The position numbers and the translations under genes were made by a program. Of a DNA stretch of 16,458 nt, positions 7,839 to 16,429 are shown one piece after another (position 1 is the first letter of the stretch; each line of letters starts with the position of its first letter). The notes under the pieces were generated by a model that was not told where the DNA came from, ran no database searches, and saw nothing but the letters and a program-made list of their open reading frames with translations. This stretch comes from Prolixibacteraceae bacterium (GTDB taxonomy: Bacteria > Bacteroidota > Bacteroidia > Bacteroidales > Prolixibacteraceae): assembly GCA_027858145.1 (NCBI GenBank), contig JAQIDF010000138.1:1-16458 (forward strand). The letters run 5' to 3'.

Positions 7839-8459
7839 ATGCCACTCATTTACAATGAATACCAAAGCAACTTTAGACTGGCTCTTTGGTCGCTGACCGA
7901 ACCATTAAGCTTTTTCGAGGAAAAGGCAAACATGTCGTTACAAGATAAAAATGCATATACACTAATTAAAAACGAATCGCGAAAACGCGAGTGGTTGGCC
8001 GTGCGGGTAATGCTGAAAGACATCCTTGGTTTTTGGCCAAACATTGCTTACGCCGTTACGGGGAAGCCCATACTACAAAACCATTCACGGCACCTGAGCA
8101 TTTCACATTCAAAATCGATGGTTGGGATACTGCTTTCAACTAATCCTTACGCCGGGCTCGATATAGAAAACACAAACCGAAGCATCGACAAAGTTGCCAA
8201 AAGGTTTTTAGGGGAAAAAGAACTTGAATACCTTACCGACACTTCATCAAAATACAGCCGCATCATTTTATGGTGTGCCAAAGAAGCAATTTTCAAAGCG
8301 GTAAACGAAACAAACATTCGTTTCTCCACTCAAATTTATATTGAAAAAGTAGGAGAAGACGGCATTATTGATGCTCATTTTTATTCCAAAAAAGGGAATA
8401 TTGATTTCACCCTGCACTACATCGAAAAAGAAGAACATTTGGCCGTGTGGACAACTTAG
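7839..8459 (+). CDS. 4'-phosphopantetheinyl transferase superfamily protein
   Basis: Transfers 4'-phosphopantetheine from CoA to a serine of carrier proteins, turning apo-ACP into holo-ACP. At 206 residues it is closer to the Sfp/AcpT-like class than to the about 125-residue AcpS. Motifs: SISHS with His90 (motif 1 region), GLDIE with the Mg-binding Asp108 and Glu110, and WCAKEAIFKA with Glu149 and Lys153 (WxxKEAxxK). All key residues are present. It begins 2 nt after the gldD stop and so is probably translated from the same message. This linkage recurs in Bacteroidota, but a role in gliding is not established. The carrier-protein substrate cannot be read from the window. Confidence 0.9.
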   Translation: MPLIYNEYQSNFRLALWSLTEPLSFFEEKANMSLQDKNAYTLIKNESRKREWLAVRVMLKDILGFWPNIAYAVTGKPILQNHSRHLSISHSKSMVGILLSTNPYAGLDIENTNRSIDKVAKRFLGEKELEYLTDTSSKYSRIILWCAKEAIFKAVNETNIRFSTQIYIEKVGEDGIIDAHFYSKKGNIDFTLHYIEKEEHLAVWTT

Positions 8460-8481
8460 TTTTAAAGTAATTTCAGTCACA

Positions 8482-8501
8482 AAAAACAAACGATTGTTTT
8501 T
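8482..8501 (+). terminator. Weak AT-rich hairpin after the PPTase gene
   Basis: AAAAACAA and TTGTTTTT form an 8-bp stem with an ACGA loop, 22 nt past the transferase stop. It has only one G-C pair, so it is a weak terminator candidate that may or may not separate the gld transcript from zwf. Confidence 0.3.
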
Positions 8502-8547
8502 ATTGTTTTGATGTTTGATTACGTTTACAAAACAAAACCATAAGATA

Positions 8548-10053
8548 ATGAATCGAACTCAACCACACATACTGGTCATTTTTGGGGCCTCTGGCGATTT
8601 AACAAAACGCAAGCTCATACCGGCTGTTTACAACTTACACCAAAAAGATCTACTCGGGCATCCGTTTGCCATTTTAGGTGTTAGCCGTACTAAAATGAAC
8701 GATGAAGAATTCAGGGAAAAAATGCGCGAGTTTCTTCCTGATGATGACACCACAGATGACTTCATTTCACATTTACATTATCAACCTATTCAAACTGCTG
8801 AAAAAGGTGATTATCCTAAACTTAAAGATCGCATCAATCAACTTAAAGATAAACTTGGGGTACCCGGAAATATCGTATTCTATTTATCAACCCCCCCTTC
8901 TCTTTATCATGTTATTCCTGAATATCTCAACAGTGTGGAACTGAACACTGAAGATGACGGTTTTAAAAGGCTGATAATTGAAAAACCTTTTGGTGCTGAC
9001 TTGAAAACAGCTAAAGAATTAAATAACGATTTGCTGAAATATTTCGAAGAGAAGCAACTATACAGAATTGACCATTACCTTGGCAAAGAAACAGTTCAAA
9101 ACCTGATGGTTCTCCGTTTTTCTAATAGCCTGTGGGAGCCACTATGGAACCACAAATACATTGACCACATACAAATCACCTCAGCCGAGAGCCTCGGGGT
9201 GGAAAGCCGTGGCGGCTATTACGATGACTCAGGCGCAATGAAAGACATGCTGCAAAACCACCTCTTACAACTAGTGGCTATGGTGGCAATGGAACCGCCA
9301 ACAATTATTGATGCCGATGCAATTAGAAATGAGATGTTGAAAGTATTCCAGTCGTTAAGACCACTTAAACGCGAAAACCTCAAAGAAACAATAGTTAGAG
9401 GACAATACACAGCATCAAACATAAAGGGAGAACTTATCAAAGGCTATCGCGAAGAAAAGGGAGTTAATCCCATTTCGCGAACCGAAACATTTGTGGCAAT
9501 GAAGCTACATATCGACAATTGGCGATGGGCAGGTATTCCTTTTTATATTCGTACCGGAAAGAAAATGCCGACAAGGGCAACTGAAATCATCATAAATTTC
9601 AGGCCAACCCCGCATCACCTGTTCGACACGTTGGACATTAGTTTAACAAAACCCAACCAACTGATTATACGCATCCAGCCCGACGAAGGTTTACTCTTAA
9701 AAATGGGACTTAAAGAACCCGGAGCCGGATTTAATGTACAACCCGTTGATTTACGTTTTCATTACTCCGACCTTTCTGACACATACGTACCTACAGCTTA
9801 TGAACGCCTGTTGCTCGACTGCATTCAGGGCGATGCAACGCTTTATGCACGTGGCGATAATGTTGAGAAAGCATGGGAATTTGTACAGCCCATTCTTGAA
9901 GAATGGAAAGATAACACTGACTTCCCGCTACACGGATATCCGGCCGGCACTTGGGGGCCACATGAATCGGAAAATCTTATTGCCAATGAGGTTAATGGCT
10001 GGCGTTACCCCTGTAAAAACCTGGCCAATAACGATAAATACTGCGAATTATAA
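8548..10053 (+). CDS. zwf: Glucose-6-phosphate 1-dehydrogenase
   Basis: Oxidises glucose 6-phosphate to 6-phosphogluconolactone, the first step of the oxidative pentose phosphate pathway. From the ATG at 8548 the protein has 501 residues, normal for the family. The nucleotide-binding loop is VIFGASGDLTKRKL (10-23). EKPFG is at 145-149. The signature RIDHYLGKETVQN starts at Arg173, with His176 and Lys180 binding substrate, and His238 in QNHLLQLV is placed like the catalytic base of Leuconostoc G6PD. A TTG further upstream at 8515 would add 11 poorly conserved-looking residues (MITFTKQNHKI); I prefer the ATG. pgl follows after 155 nt. gnd, often adjacent in Bacteroidales, is not here. Confidence 0.96.
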   Translation: MNRTQPHILVIFGASGDLTKRKLIPAVYNLHQKDLLGHPFAILGVSRTKMNDEEFREKMREFLPDDDTTDDFISHLHYQPIQTAEKGDYPKLKDRINQLKDKLGVPGNIVFYLSTPPSLYHVIPEYLNSVELNTEDDGFKRLIIEKPFGADLKTAKELNNDLLKYFEEKQLYRIDHYLGKETVQNLMVLRFSNSLWEPLWNHKYIDHIQITSAESLGVESRGGYYDDSGAMKDMLQNHLLQLVAMVAMEPPTIIDADAIRNEMLKVFQSLRPLKRENLKETIVRGQYTASNIKGELIKGYREEKGVNPISRTETFVAMKLHIDNWRWAGIPFYIRTGKKMPTRATEIIINFRPTPHHLFDTLDISLTKPNQLIIRIQPDEGLLLKMGLKEPGAGFNVQPVDLRFHYSDLSDTYVPTAYERLLLDCIQGDATLYARGDNVEKAWEFVQPILEEWKDNTDFPLHGYPAGTWGPHESENLIANEVNGWRYPCKNLANNDKYCEL

Positions 10054-10208
10054 CCCAAATAAAAAAGATCGTAAGATTTTAGATGTGAGACATGAGACCA
10101 GACTGAAAGTATAAGAATATTTGCGTGTTAATGAGGTATTGAGTAAATAAATAAAGACTCTGATTTTCTAAAAGTTAACAAAACTAAGAATTGTAATAAA
10201 GAATTGAC
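10054..10208 (+). other. zwf-pgl spacer with two 7-bp tandem units
   Basis: No gene, hairpin terminator or full promoter consensus was found in this 155-nt gap. It holds a short tandem pair, TGAGACA then TGAGACC (10086-10099). Confidence 0.3.
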
Positions 10209-10934
10209 ATGACACAGGATATTAAAATTTTTGAAGACACCGGGCAAATTGCTGAAGAATTTGCAGCCACCTTACAGAAACTTGCACAAAAAAATAATAA
10301 CAAACCTGTGCATGTAGCACTTTCGGGAGGCTCAACTCCCAAGGCTATATTTAAATATCTATCTGAAAATTACGGAACAAAGCTCAATTTCCCCAACCTT
10401 CATTTTTGGTGGGGCGACGACCGTTGTGTACCCCCAACCCACGACGACAGCAATTTCAAATGGGCAAATAAACTATGGCTTTCACCCACTGGATTCACCG
10501 ATGTACAAATACACAGGATAAAAGGGGAAAACAATCCTGAAGCGGAAGCAAAACGTTACGCTGAAGAAATCAAAAAATTTGTTCAAACTGAAAACGGATG
10601 GCCTGTTTTCGACCTCATACTACTAGGACTTGGGGAAGATGGACACACAGCATCAATATTCCCAAATCAGATGGAATTGCTTAAATCAGATAATTATTGT
10701 GAAATAGCAACACACCCTCAATCCGGACAAAAACGGGTAAGCTTCACCGGCCACTTGATTAACAATGCCCAAAAAGTAATTTTTCTGGCTACCGGGACAT
10801 CAAAATCCAAAAAAGTGAAACAAGTAATAGACGAACGCGACTTATCGTTACCCGCAACTCACATCAAACCTGCCAAGGGGAAACTTGTATGGTGGACAGA
10901 TAACGATGCAGCAGAATTCATAGGAGAACTGTAA
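10209..10934 (+). CDS. pgl: 6-phosphogluconolactonase
   Basis: Hydrolyses the lactone made by Zwf to 6-phosphogluconate. The 241-residue protein belongs to the NagB/RpiA-like fold, DevB/SOL-type. Motifs: VALSGGSTPKAIF near residue 37 (phosphate binding), WWGDDRCVPP with HDDSN, and GLGEDGHTASIFP at about 139-151, where His is the expected catalytic residue. This last motif and the length separate it from nagB at the right end of the window. It follows zwf, which fits one pathway. No strong terminator is visible after it. Confidence 0.95.
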   Translation: MTQDIKIFEDTGQIAEEFAATLQKLAQKNNNKPVHVALSGGSTPKAIFKYLSENYGTKLNFPNLHFWWGDDRCVPPTHDDSNFKWANKLWLSPTGFTDVQIHRIKGENNPEAEAKRYAEEIKKFVQTENGWPVFDLILLGLGEDGHTASIFPNQMELLKSDNYCEIATHPQSGQKRVSFTGHLINNAQKVIFLATGTSKSKKVKQVIDERDLSLPATHIKPAKGKLVWWTDNDAAEFIGEL

Positions 10935-11116
10935 CACTGTTGTGATTAAGCTAAACAAACCTCCTAATTATTTCAATATCAGATGTTTTATTTCATACTA
11001 TTTTTTTGTATTTTGAATAGCAATAATTAATAACCATATGATAATAGTAATTAGAGCATTTTTTAAAAGCCTATTTACTATAATTGCAACTGTTAAACAC
11101 ATTAAATACTTGAAAA

Positions 11117-14100
11117 ATGACTACAAATAAAACTTTTAGAGCCGGAATTGATAATGAAAAAAGTACCATTAACAACAAAAAGTTTATTCAATACATCAAC
11201 CTTAAACTCGCAGCTTTAGGTTATCCGTATTACCAAGACGAACGCACCTCACAATTCATGGATTTTGCCAGTCCGCTTTTAAATAATTTCAGGGAAAAAT
11301 CGCAAATTTTATCAGAACACCTTTCCCCTATTGGAAAACGCATTCAGGATTTTATTGAAGATTACCTGGAGGAAGTGCCTGATGTAAAAGACATCAAATT
11401 ACCACAAAATACTTTTGTACTCGACACGCATGGGTTAGCACGCAAAATGGCGTTACCCCCAAAAAGCGATAAATTTGAATCGGACATTGTGCATACATAC
11501 CGCACACCGCAGGGAATATTACACAACCCTAAGTCGGACAAACGCACAACAAAAGGTGTTTTTCATGTGTGTGAAGGCGGACTGCCTATTGCCGATGATA
11601 AAAAGGCTGTACCCAAAGTGGCTTTTGCCCGATTGCTAAAAGAAGCCTTTAATCCGCCACATGAACTCATGCAACTTCCTTATACCAATAACGAAGAGAA
11701 AAAAGCCGAGTTATTTGTCAGCCTGATGCTGCGCCCAATAGTTGCTCCCGAAGTACCCGGCATCAACAAAGAAAAATCGATGGAAATACGCTTTTTCGCA
11801 CCCGGAAACCTTATAGGCAACCTCGACTTTGTTGAATCGATTTTCGGTAATGCCGGCGACCCGCACCTACCTGAAAATGATGCAGCTTTAGCCCCCGAAG
11901 GATGGACCGGACATACCGGTTGCGTTATATTGGCAACGCACCTTATTAACATGAAAAAGAAAGACCTTGGCCTTCCGCAATACGACTTTGCAACCGAACG
12001 CCAACGCCGCGACGGAATGTGCTGGAAAGATGAAGACGAACTTTACAACGATGGCCAGGCATTTAAAGTTACAGCACGCGATAAACGTGGCGTGGTTATT
12101 ACCATTATTGCCGACAATTATTTCGGATATTGCAAAAAAGAAGTAAAAACCCAAATCAGCTATTCTTCTAACCTTTACGGACAATGCGAAGAAGAACATG
12201 CAGGCGGTGCAATCGCATTTCCAAGTTATGACTTAGGGGAACGCTATCGCCCGCACAATACGGTAAAAGGTGATGTGTTCAACTTTAAGCAATTAATGGA
12301 AGAATACGAATCGTTTATCGAACGAATGCCGGAAGGCCATGGCCGCGACAAAAAACACCCAAGCATATTGTATGTCCCCGAAAACTCGAATTTCAACCTT
12401 TATGAACAATCAATTACCTGGAAAGACGCCAAAAACAAAGAACAACGCATAAAATTACTACCGCAGAATTATTACGTTCTGCCTTCGGGCTACAAAATCC
12501 AAATGAAGAAGCGCCTGAACGGACAACATTGGCACCTGGTAGGCACTGTTGCCGAAGGAACATTCTGCCACAAACCCTGCACCGTTTCCGGTGGTGGAAA
12601 ATCTGAAATATCGAAATCGATACAAGATGCCATGATTCAGGGATCGGTAATTGTTTCTGACTTGAGAAAAGATTTAGAAAAGGTTGAAGAAATAATGAAT
12701 ATGGATTTCTCAACCCGCTTTAAGGAGCCACATGTATATGCAAAAGATGAGCCACCACGCTCTATATCAAGCTATCGCCGTTCTTTGGGTTCGGTAATCA
12801 AACTTCTTACCCCTTCTGATGAGTACAATGATGCGTACAACGAATGGCTAAATTCAGTATCACAACGCATTAAGGACCTTATTTACATTATAAAACGCCG
12901 TTATCATACGGAATGGGATAAACACTGGAAAGAGTATTTCTCGGTAGATAAAGTAAACGGTGTAGCTGGCAATGAACTGAAATTCATGAACAGAAAACTC
13001 ATCACCAACTACTTGCGCGTCGGGCATGATATTGACAAATCGTGGCGCATCTTCCAAATTCGTCAGGATTTCTACGCAGCTCAAAAAGTTCAGACAGAAG
13101 ACGATATTTCGGCATCTACAATTATTCGCAGTGATATGCTTAAAGGGTTAAGTAATCGCTATAACAACCCGAGTATTAAAATACTAACAAACTGTGAATC
13201 ACGCTTATTCCAACGCCCCGACGACTGTGTGATAAAAGGATACGATAAACAGGCAGAAGCCGACCTGTCGAGCCCTAACACTTTCTTCTCGAACTTTGAA
13301 CCACTTACACGCGAACAGGTGAAGGAAATTAAAGAAGATACAATTGGGTATGACCACTACACTCAACCGGTTAAAGACCTTATCAATGATTTTCTTGAAA
13401 CCGAAAAACCACAATACCTGGTTGTACCATCCGAACCCCGTCTGGTTGATGGTGTACCATCGGCGAATCCGCGATACCTTCAAATACGCCCGGATATTGT
13501 TAACCCGGTCGAAAAGTATTTATCACAAATCTGCACACGCATATATCGTAAAATACCAAACGACAAACCTCTTTATATGCCGGTAAACGCAGTACTGCCC
13601 GGAAGGCGCAATAATCCGGCCGATGAGAAAAACAATGTGCCACCACTGGCCATTTATAACCCCATTCATTATCAGGAATTACCAGAATTGTTTATCGATT
13701 TCATTTGCAGTATTACCGGTAAATCACCTTCAACAACCGGATTTGGTTCAGAAGGCGCACTTACAAAAGGGCCGTTCAACAATTTACTGCCATCTGCCGA
13801 TTTGAACAATGCATTGTTGTCGTACATTTTAACCGGTTACAAACCATTTTCAACAGCTGCCGGCTATGTAGGGCCAAAATACAAAGTAGATCACGATGTA
13901 AGCTTGCTCATACCTGAAGTTATATCGAGGATGGTCGTTGAAGAACGTGAGCCTGAATATTTAATCAAAAACGGTTATCTTGAGAAAGTTGAAGACTTTG
14001 AACACAAAGGAAAACCAATTGAAGCCAGCCTTTTGGGCTATCGAATTACCAAGAAGTTTGTTCGTCACTTTTTAGGACGAATATTTAGTAATCCTGATGC

Positions 14101-14587
14101 TGTATTTTCGGAAGATATGCTTAGACCTGAATTACAGGATATGGATACATTTGCCAGCTCTATCAACAACCTCTCGGTAACACAAAAACGTGTTGCCAAG
14201 GGATTTATGAACGACGGCACTTATGAAGAGCTTTGCCCACCGCTTCAGGCATTGGTAAGCATCATGACTAGTGGAGAATACAAAGGCATGACCCGTGAAG
14301 ACAAAGAATTCAGAAAAATGTTCACCCCCGAATTTGTAATGAACAGCGATTGGTATAAAAAACGACTGATGTGCAAACAACAAAAAGAAATTGCTTACTG
14401 GGAAAAGAGCATCGATTATTTGAAAAATGTAATCAACCACCCTACCCACAAAGAAGCTGCTGAGCGAATGAACCTCAACAATGAACTCAACAATGCAAAG
14501 AGCAAACTCAACGAGGTAAAATCGGAAGCATATCTTGATAGTTTATACGGCACGATAGGCGCCGACCCACTTGATGCGAAATGCTGA
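11117..14587 (+). CDS. Probable pyrophosphate-dependent phosphoenolpyruvate carboxykinase (PPi-PEPCK)
   Basis: A 1156-residue protein, about twice the size of ATP- or GTP-PEPCK. PEPCK features in order: DNYFGYCKK with Lys341, then His361 exactly 20 residues later, the spacing of the Mn ligands Lys244 and His264 in GTP-PEPCK; a phosphate-binding loop TVSGGGKSEIS with Ser491 and Lys495 (compare PSACGKTN and LSGTGKTT); VIVSDLRKD with Asp515, 20 residues after Lys495, where PEPCK has its GDD; and NCESRLFQRP with Arg696, like NSRF around Arg405. Large insertions lie between His361 and Lys495 and between Asp515 and Arg696. The C-terminus (1083-1140) is helical and charged. Proteins of this size with PEPCK residues are the PPi-dependent type known from Entamoeba and Propionibacterium, which would interconvert PEP, CO2 and phosphate with oxaloacetate and PPi. 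Superfamily membership is well supported; the PPi cofactor is inferred from length and could be wrong. It stands alone, 182 nt after pgl. Confidence 0.66.
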   Translation: MTTNKTFRAGIDNEKSTINNKKFIQYINLKLAALGYPYYQDERTSQFMDFASPLLNNFREKSQILSEHLSPIGKRIQDFIEDYLEEVPDVKDIKLPQNTFVLDTHGLARKMALPPKSDKFESDIVHTYRTPQGILHNPKSDKRTTKGVFHVCEGGLPIADDKKAVPKVAFARLLKEAFNPPHELMQLPYTNNEEKKAELFVSLMLRPIVAPEVPGINKEKSMEIRFFAPGNLIGNLDFVESIFGNAGDPHLPENDAALAPEGWTGHTGCVILATHLINMKKKDLGLPQYDFATERQRRDGMCWKDEDELYNDGQAFKVTARDKRGVVITIIADNYFGYCKKEVKTQISYSSNLYGQCEEEHAGGAIAFPSYDLGERYRPHNTVKGDVFNFKQLMEEYESFIERMPEGHGRDKKHPSILYVPENSNFNLYEQSITWKDAKNKEQRIKLLPQNYYVLPSGYKIQMKKRLNGQHWHLVGTVAEGTFCHKPCTVSGGGKSEISKSIQDAMIQGSVIVSDLRKDLEKVEEIMNMDFSTRFKEPHVYAKDEPPRSISSYRRSLGSVIKLLTPSDEYNDAYNEWLNSVSQRIKDLIYIIKRRYHTEWDKHWKEYFSVDKVNGVAGNELKFMNRKLITNYLRVGHDIDKSWRIFQIRQDFYAAQKVQTEDDISASTIIRSDMLKGLSNRYNNPSIKILTNCESRLFQRPDDCVIKGYDKQAEADLSSPNTFFSNFEPLTREQVKEIKEDTIGYDHYTQPVKDLINDFLETEKPQYLVVPSEPRLVDGVPSANPRYLQIRPDIVNPVEKYLSQICTRIYRKIPNDKPLYMPVNAVLPGRRNNPADEKNNVPPLAIYNPIHYQELPELFIDFICSITGKSPSTTGFGSEGALTKGPFNNLLPSADLNNALLSYILTGYKPFSTAAGYVGPKYKVDHDVSLLIPEVISRMVVEEREPEYLIKNGYLEKVEDFEHKGKPIEASLLGYRITKKFVRHFLGRIFSNPDAVFSEDMLRPELQDMDTFASSINNLSVTQKRVAKGFMNDGTYEELCPPLQALVSIMTSGEYKGMTREDKEFRKMFTPEFVMNSDWYKKRLMCKQQKEIAYWEKSIDYLKNVINHPTHKEAAERMNLNNELNNAKSKLNEVKSEAYLDSLYGTIGADPLDAKC

Positions 14588-14673
14588 TTGTACGGCAAAT
14601 CGATGTGATTTTAACTCTATTTGTATGAATATTAACAAATAGATAGGTTTTATCAACTCATCTAAAGCATTAG

Positions 14674-14709
14674 AAAACCATGGAAACCAATTACATTCCA
14701 TGGTTTTTT
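14674..14709 (+). terminator. Bidirectional-looking intrinsic terminator
   Basis: AAAACCATGGAA (14674-14685) and TTCCATGGTTTT (14696-14707) form a perfect 12-bp stem with a 10-nt loop, followed on the plus strand by a run of six T. It lies between the convergent PEPCK-like gene and the acyltransferase gene. On the minus strand the tail is TTTTCTAATG, so it should act best for the plus transcript and perhaps also for the minus one. Confidence 0.85.
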
Positions 14710-14716
14710 ATTACTT

Positions 14717-15463
14717 TCAATTGCTTTCAGACTTTATAAGCATCGAGTTGATGCTTTTTTGTGTTTTTTCTTTTAAAGATTTATAGTCATCATCAATGAT
14801 AACCTTTCCAAAACGGACATCCACTTTGGTAATAGGTTTCCAAAATTGTCGAAAGAAATGCCATACAAATAAATCGTCATCTATCCATGCATCACGTTTA
14901 TCTGAATAACTTATAGCACAGGGAATTATTGGTATCCCCGCTTCAGCTGCTATTTTGAAAGTTCCTTGTTTAAAGTCTTTAGTTCCGGGACCTTCAAAGG
15001 TTGTTCCCTCGGGGAATACGGTTACCGGAATACCTTCGTTTACTCTTTGTTTTATCTTATTCATCGTTCCAATCATGCTCCGTAAATCGCTGCGTTTTAC
15101 AGCAATAATGTAAAAAGCCTTCATAGCCTGCCCAATTATTGGCCAACGCCTTAATTCGGCCTTAGCAACAAAGGTTGCCGGAACATAAGCAGCCATAATA
15201 AATATATCAATATAACTACGGTGATTGGGCATCATCAGGAATTTATCGAGCTTTGGAACCATATTCTTTTTAACCTGTATTCCTAATATGAAAAGAATGA
15301 TATGCCCCCATAACCGGGAAGTAAAAAATCTATAACTGCCATTTTTTCTTGTAAGAAAGTATTCAACAAACAGAATGATGAGAATTACAAAACTTACAAT
15401 AAACAATAACACAAAACGCAGAAAAGACAACGGGGACAAAATAACTTGAAAAAACAACCTCAT
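14717..15463 (-). CDS. 1-acyl-sn-glycerol-3-phosphate acyltransferase (PlsC-like)
   Basis: Membrane acyltransferase expected to convert lysophosphatidic acid to phosphatidic acid in phospholipid synthesis. The 248-residue protein has an N-terminal hydrophobic segment (about 8-35), the catalytic HX4D motif in PNHRSYIDIF (His81, Asp86), and the glycerol-phosphate-binding FPEGTTF (150-156). Further family blocks are VAKAELRRWPIIG (99-111) and GIPIIPCAISY (176-186). It starts at ATG 15463 and is divergent from nagB. Other lysophospholipid or ornithine-lipid acyltransferases share these motifs, so the exact acceptor is inferred. Confidence 0.9.
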   Translation of the reverse strand: MRLFFQVILSPLSFLRFVLLFIVSFVILIILFVEYFLTRKNGSYRFFTSRLWGHIILFILGIQVKKNMVPKLDKFLMMPNHRSYIDIFIMAAYVPATFVAKAELRRWPIIGQAMKAFYIIAVKRSDLRSMIGTMNKIKQRVNEGIPVTVFPEGTTFEGPGTKDFKQGTFKIAAEAGIPIIPCAISYSDKRDAWIDDDLFVWHFFRQFWKPITKVDVRFGKVIIDDDYKSLKEKTQKSINSMLIKSESN

Positions 15464-15557
15464 TTTCGTGATTTATTGATGAATAAAACTTCAAAACTGA
15501 AATAAACACCTAAAAAAACGCACTTTTATTCATAAATAAACAACTTTTACAATACAA

Positions 15558-15591
15558 ATTGAAAAATCTTAAAAAACTATTATTACCTTTC
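15558..15591 (+). promoter_or_regulatory. Candidate promoter for nagB
   Basis: ATTG (15558-15561), a 22-nt spacer and TACCTTTC (15584-15591) match the Bacteroidota TTTG / TAnnTTTG pattern at 7 of 8 positions of the -7 element. A start near 15598 would leave a leader of about 30 nt. Confidence 0.45.
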
Positions 15592-15628
15592 TCTTATATT
15601 TTAACTTATAAAGAATAAAAATACAACC

Positions 15629-16429
15629 ATGAGATTACTAATTCAACCCAGCTACGACAAAGCATCATTGTGGGCTGCAAACTACATTGTATCCAAAATA
15701 AACAATCACAAGGAAAATCGCCCTTTTGTTCTGGGACTCCCAACAGGCTCCTCTCCACTAGGCACTTACAAAGCACTAATTGAGTTAAACAAGTCGGGAA
15801 AGGTATCGTTCAAAAACGTGGTAACCTTTAACATGGATGAATACATCGGTATTCCGGAAGAACACCCCGAGAGTTATCACTCGTTTATGTGGAACAACTT
15901 CTTTAACCACGTTGATATTGAAAAGGAAAATGTGAACATTTTAAACGGGAATGCCAGCGTTTTGGAAGAAGAATGCATGCGCTACGAAGATAAAATTGAG
16001 CATTACGGTGGCATCGACCTCTTTTTAGGTGGCATTGGCCCCGACGGGCACATCGCTTTTAACGAACCGGGGTCGTCGTTGAGCTCGCACACACGCGTAA
16101 AAACCTTAACCCGGGACACCATTATTGCCAACTCACGCTTTTTCGGCAACGATACTGCCAAAGTACCTAAAACGGCTCTTACCGTAGGGGTAGCCACGGT
16201 GCTTGAAGCTGCTGAAGTACTCATTATTGTTAATGGGCACAACAAGGCACGTGCCATAAAGCACGCGGTAGAAGAAGGCATTAACCACATGTGGACCATC
16301 AGCGCACTGCAAATGCACCCCAAAGGTATTATCGTGTGCGACGAGGCTGCCTGCGAGGAGCTGAAAGTTGGAACATACCGCTACTTTAAAGATATTGAGA
16401 AAGATAATATCTACCCCCCAGTCCCCTAA
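15629..16429 (+). CDS. nagB: Glucosamine-6-phosphate deaminase
   Basis: Converts glucosamine 6-phosphate to fructose 6-phosphate and ammonia, linking amino-sugar catabolism to glycolysis. The 266-residue protein has LGLPTGSSPLGTY (35-47, phosphate loop), the catalytic Asp70 in FNMDEYIG, and GGIGPDGHIAFNEPGSS with Asp139, His141 and Glu146. These are offset by two from E. coli Asp72, Asp141, His143 and Glu148. The core runs intact to GTYRYFKDIEKDN. The last six residues, IYPPVP, and the stop codon are encoded by a C-rich palindromic element, and the usual end, similar to DIEADHLDPQS in Bacteroides as I recall it, is missing. The active site is complete, so activity is expected. Confidence 0.95.
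   Translation: MRLLIQPSYDKASLWAANYIVSKINNHKENRPFVLGLPTGSSPLGTYKALIELNKSGKVSFKNVVTFNMDEYIGIPEEHPESYHSFMWNNFFNHVDIEKENVNILNGNASVLEEECMRYEDKIEHYGGIDLFLGGIGPDGHIAFNEPGSSLSSHTRVKTLTRDTIIANSRFFGNDTAKVPKTALTVGVATVLEAAEVLIIVNGHNKARAIKHAVEEGINHMWTISALQMHPKGIIVCDEAACEELKVGTYRYFKDIEKDNIYPPVP

Noticed and set aside
8515..8547. TTG-initiated N-terminal extension of zwf (11 residues)
   Set aside because: The ATG at 8548 gives MNRTQPHILVIFGASGD, a normal G6PD start just ahead of the nucleotide-binding loop; the extension is AT-rich leader sequence.
10935..11116. Search for a terminator and promoter between pgl and the PEPCK-like gene
   Set aside because: Only a small CAC-TGTT-GTG hairpin without a U-tract and several T-runs were seen; no element matched TAnnTTTG with a proper partner.
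11038..11130. 30-codon ORF overlapping the start of the PEPCK-like gene
   Set aside because: Out of frame with the real start, low complexity and hydrophobic by AT-richness; no supporting motif or spacing.
15464..15557. Search for a promoter for the acyltransferase gene on the minus strand
   Set aside because: The sequence is A/T-rich but no TAnnTTTG match with an upstream TTTG was found.
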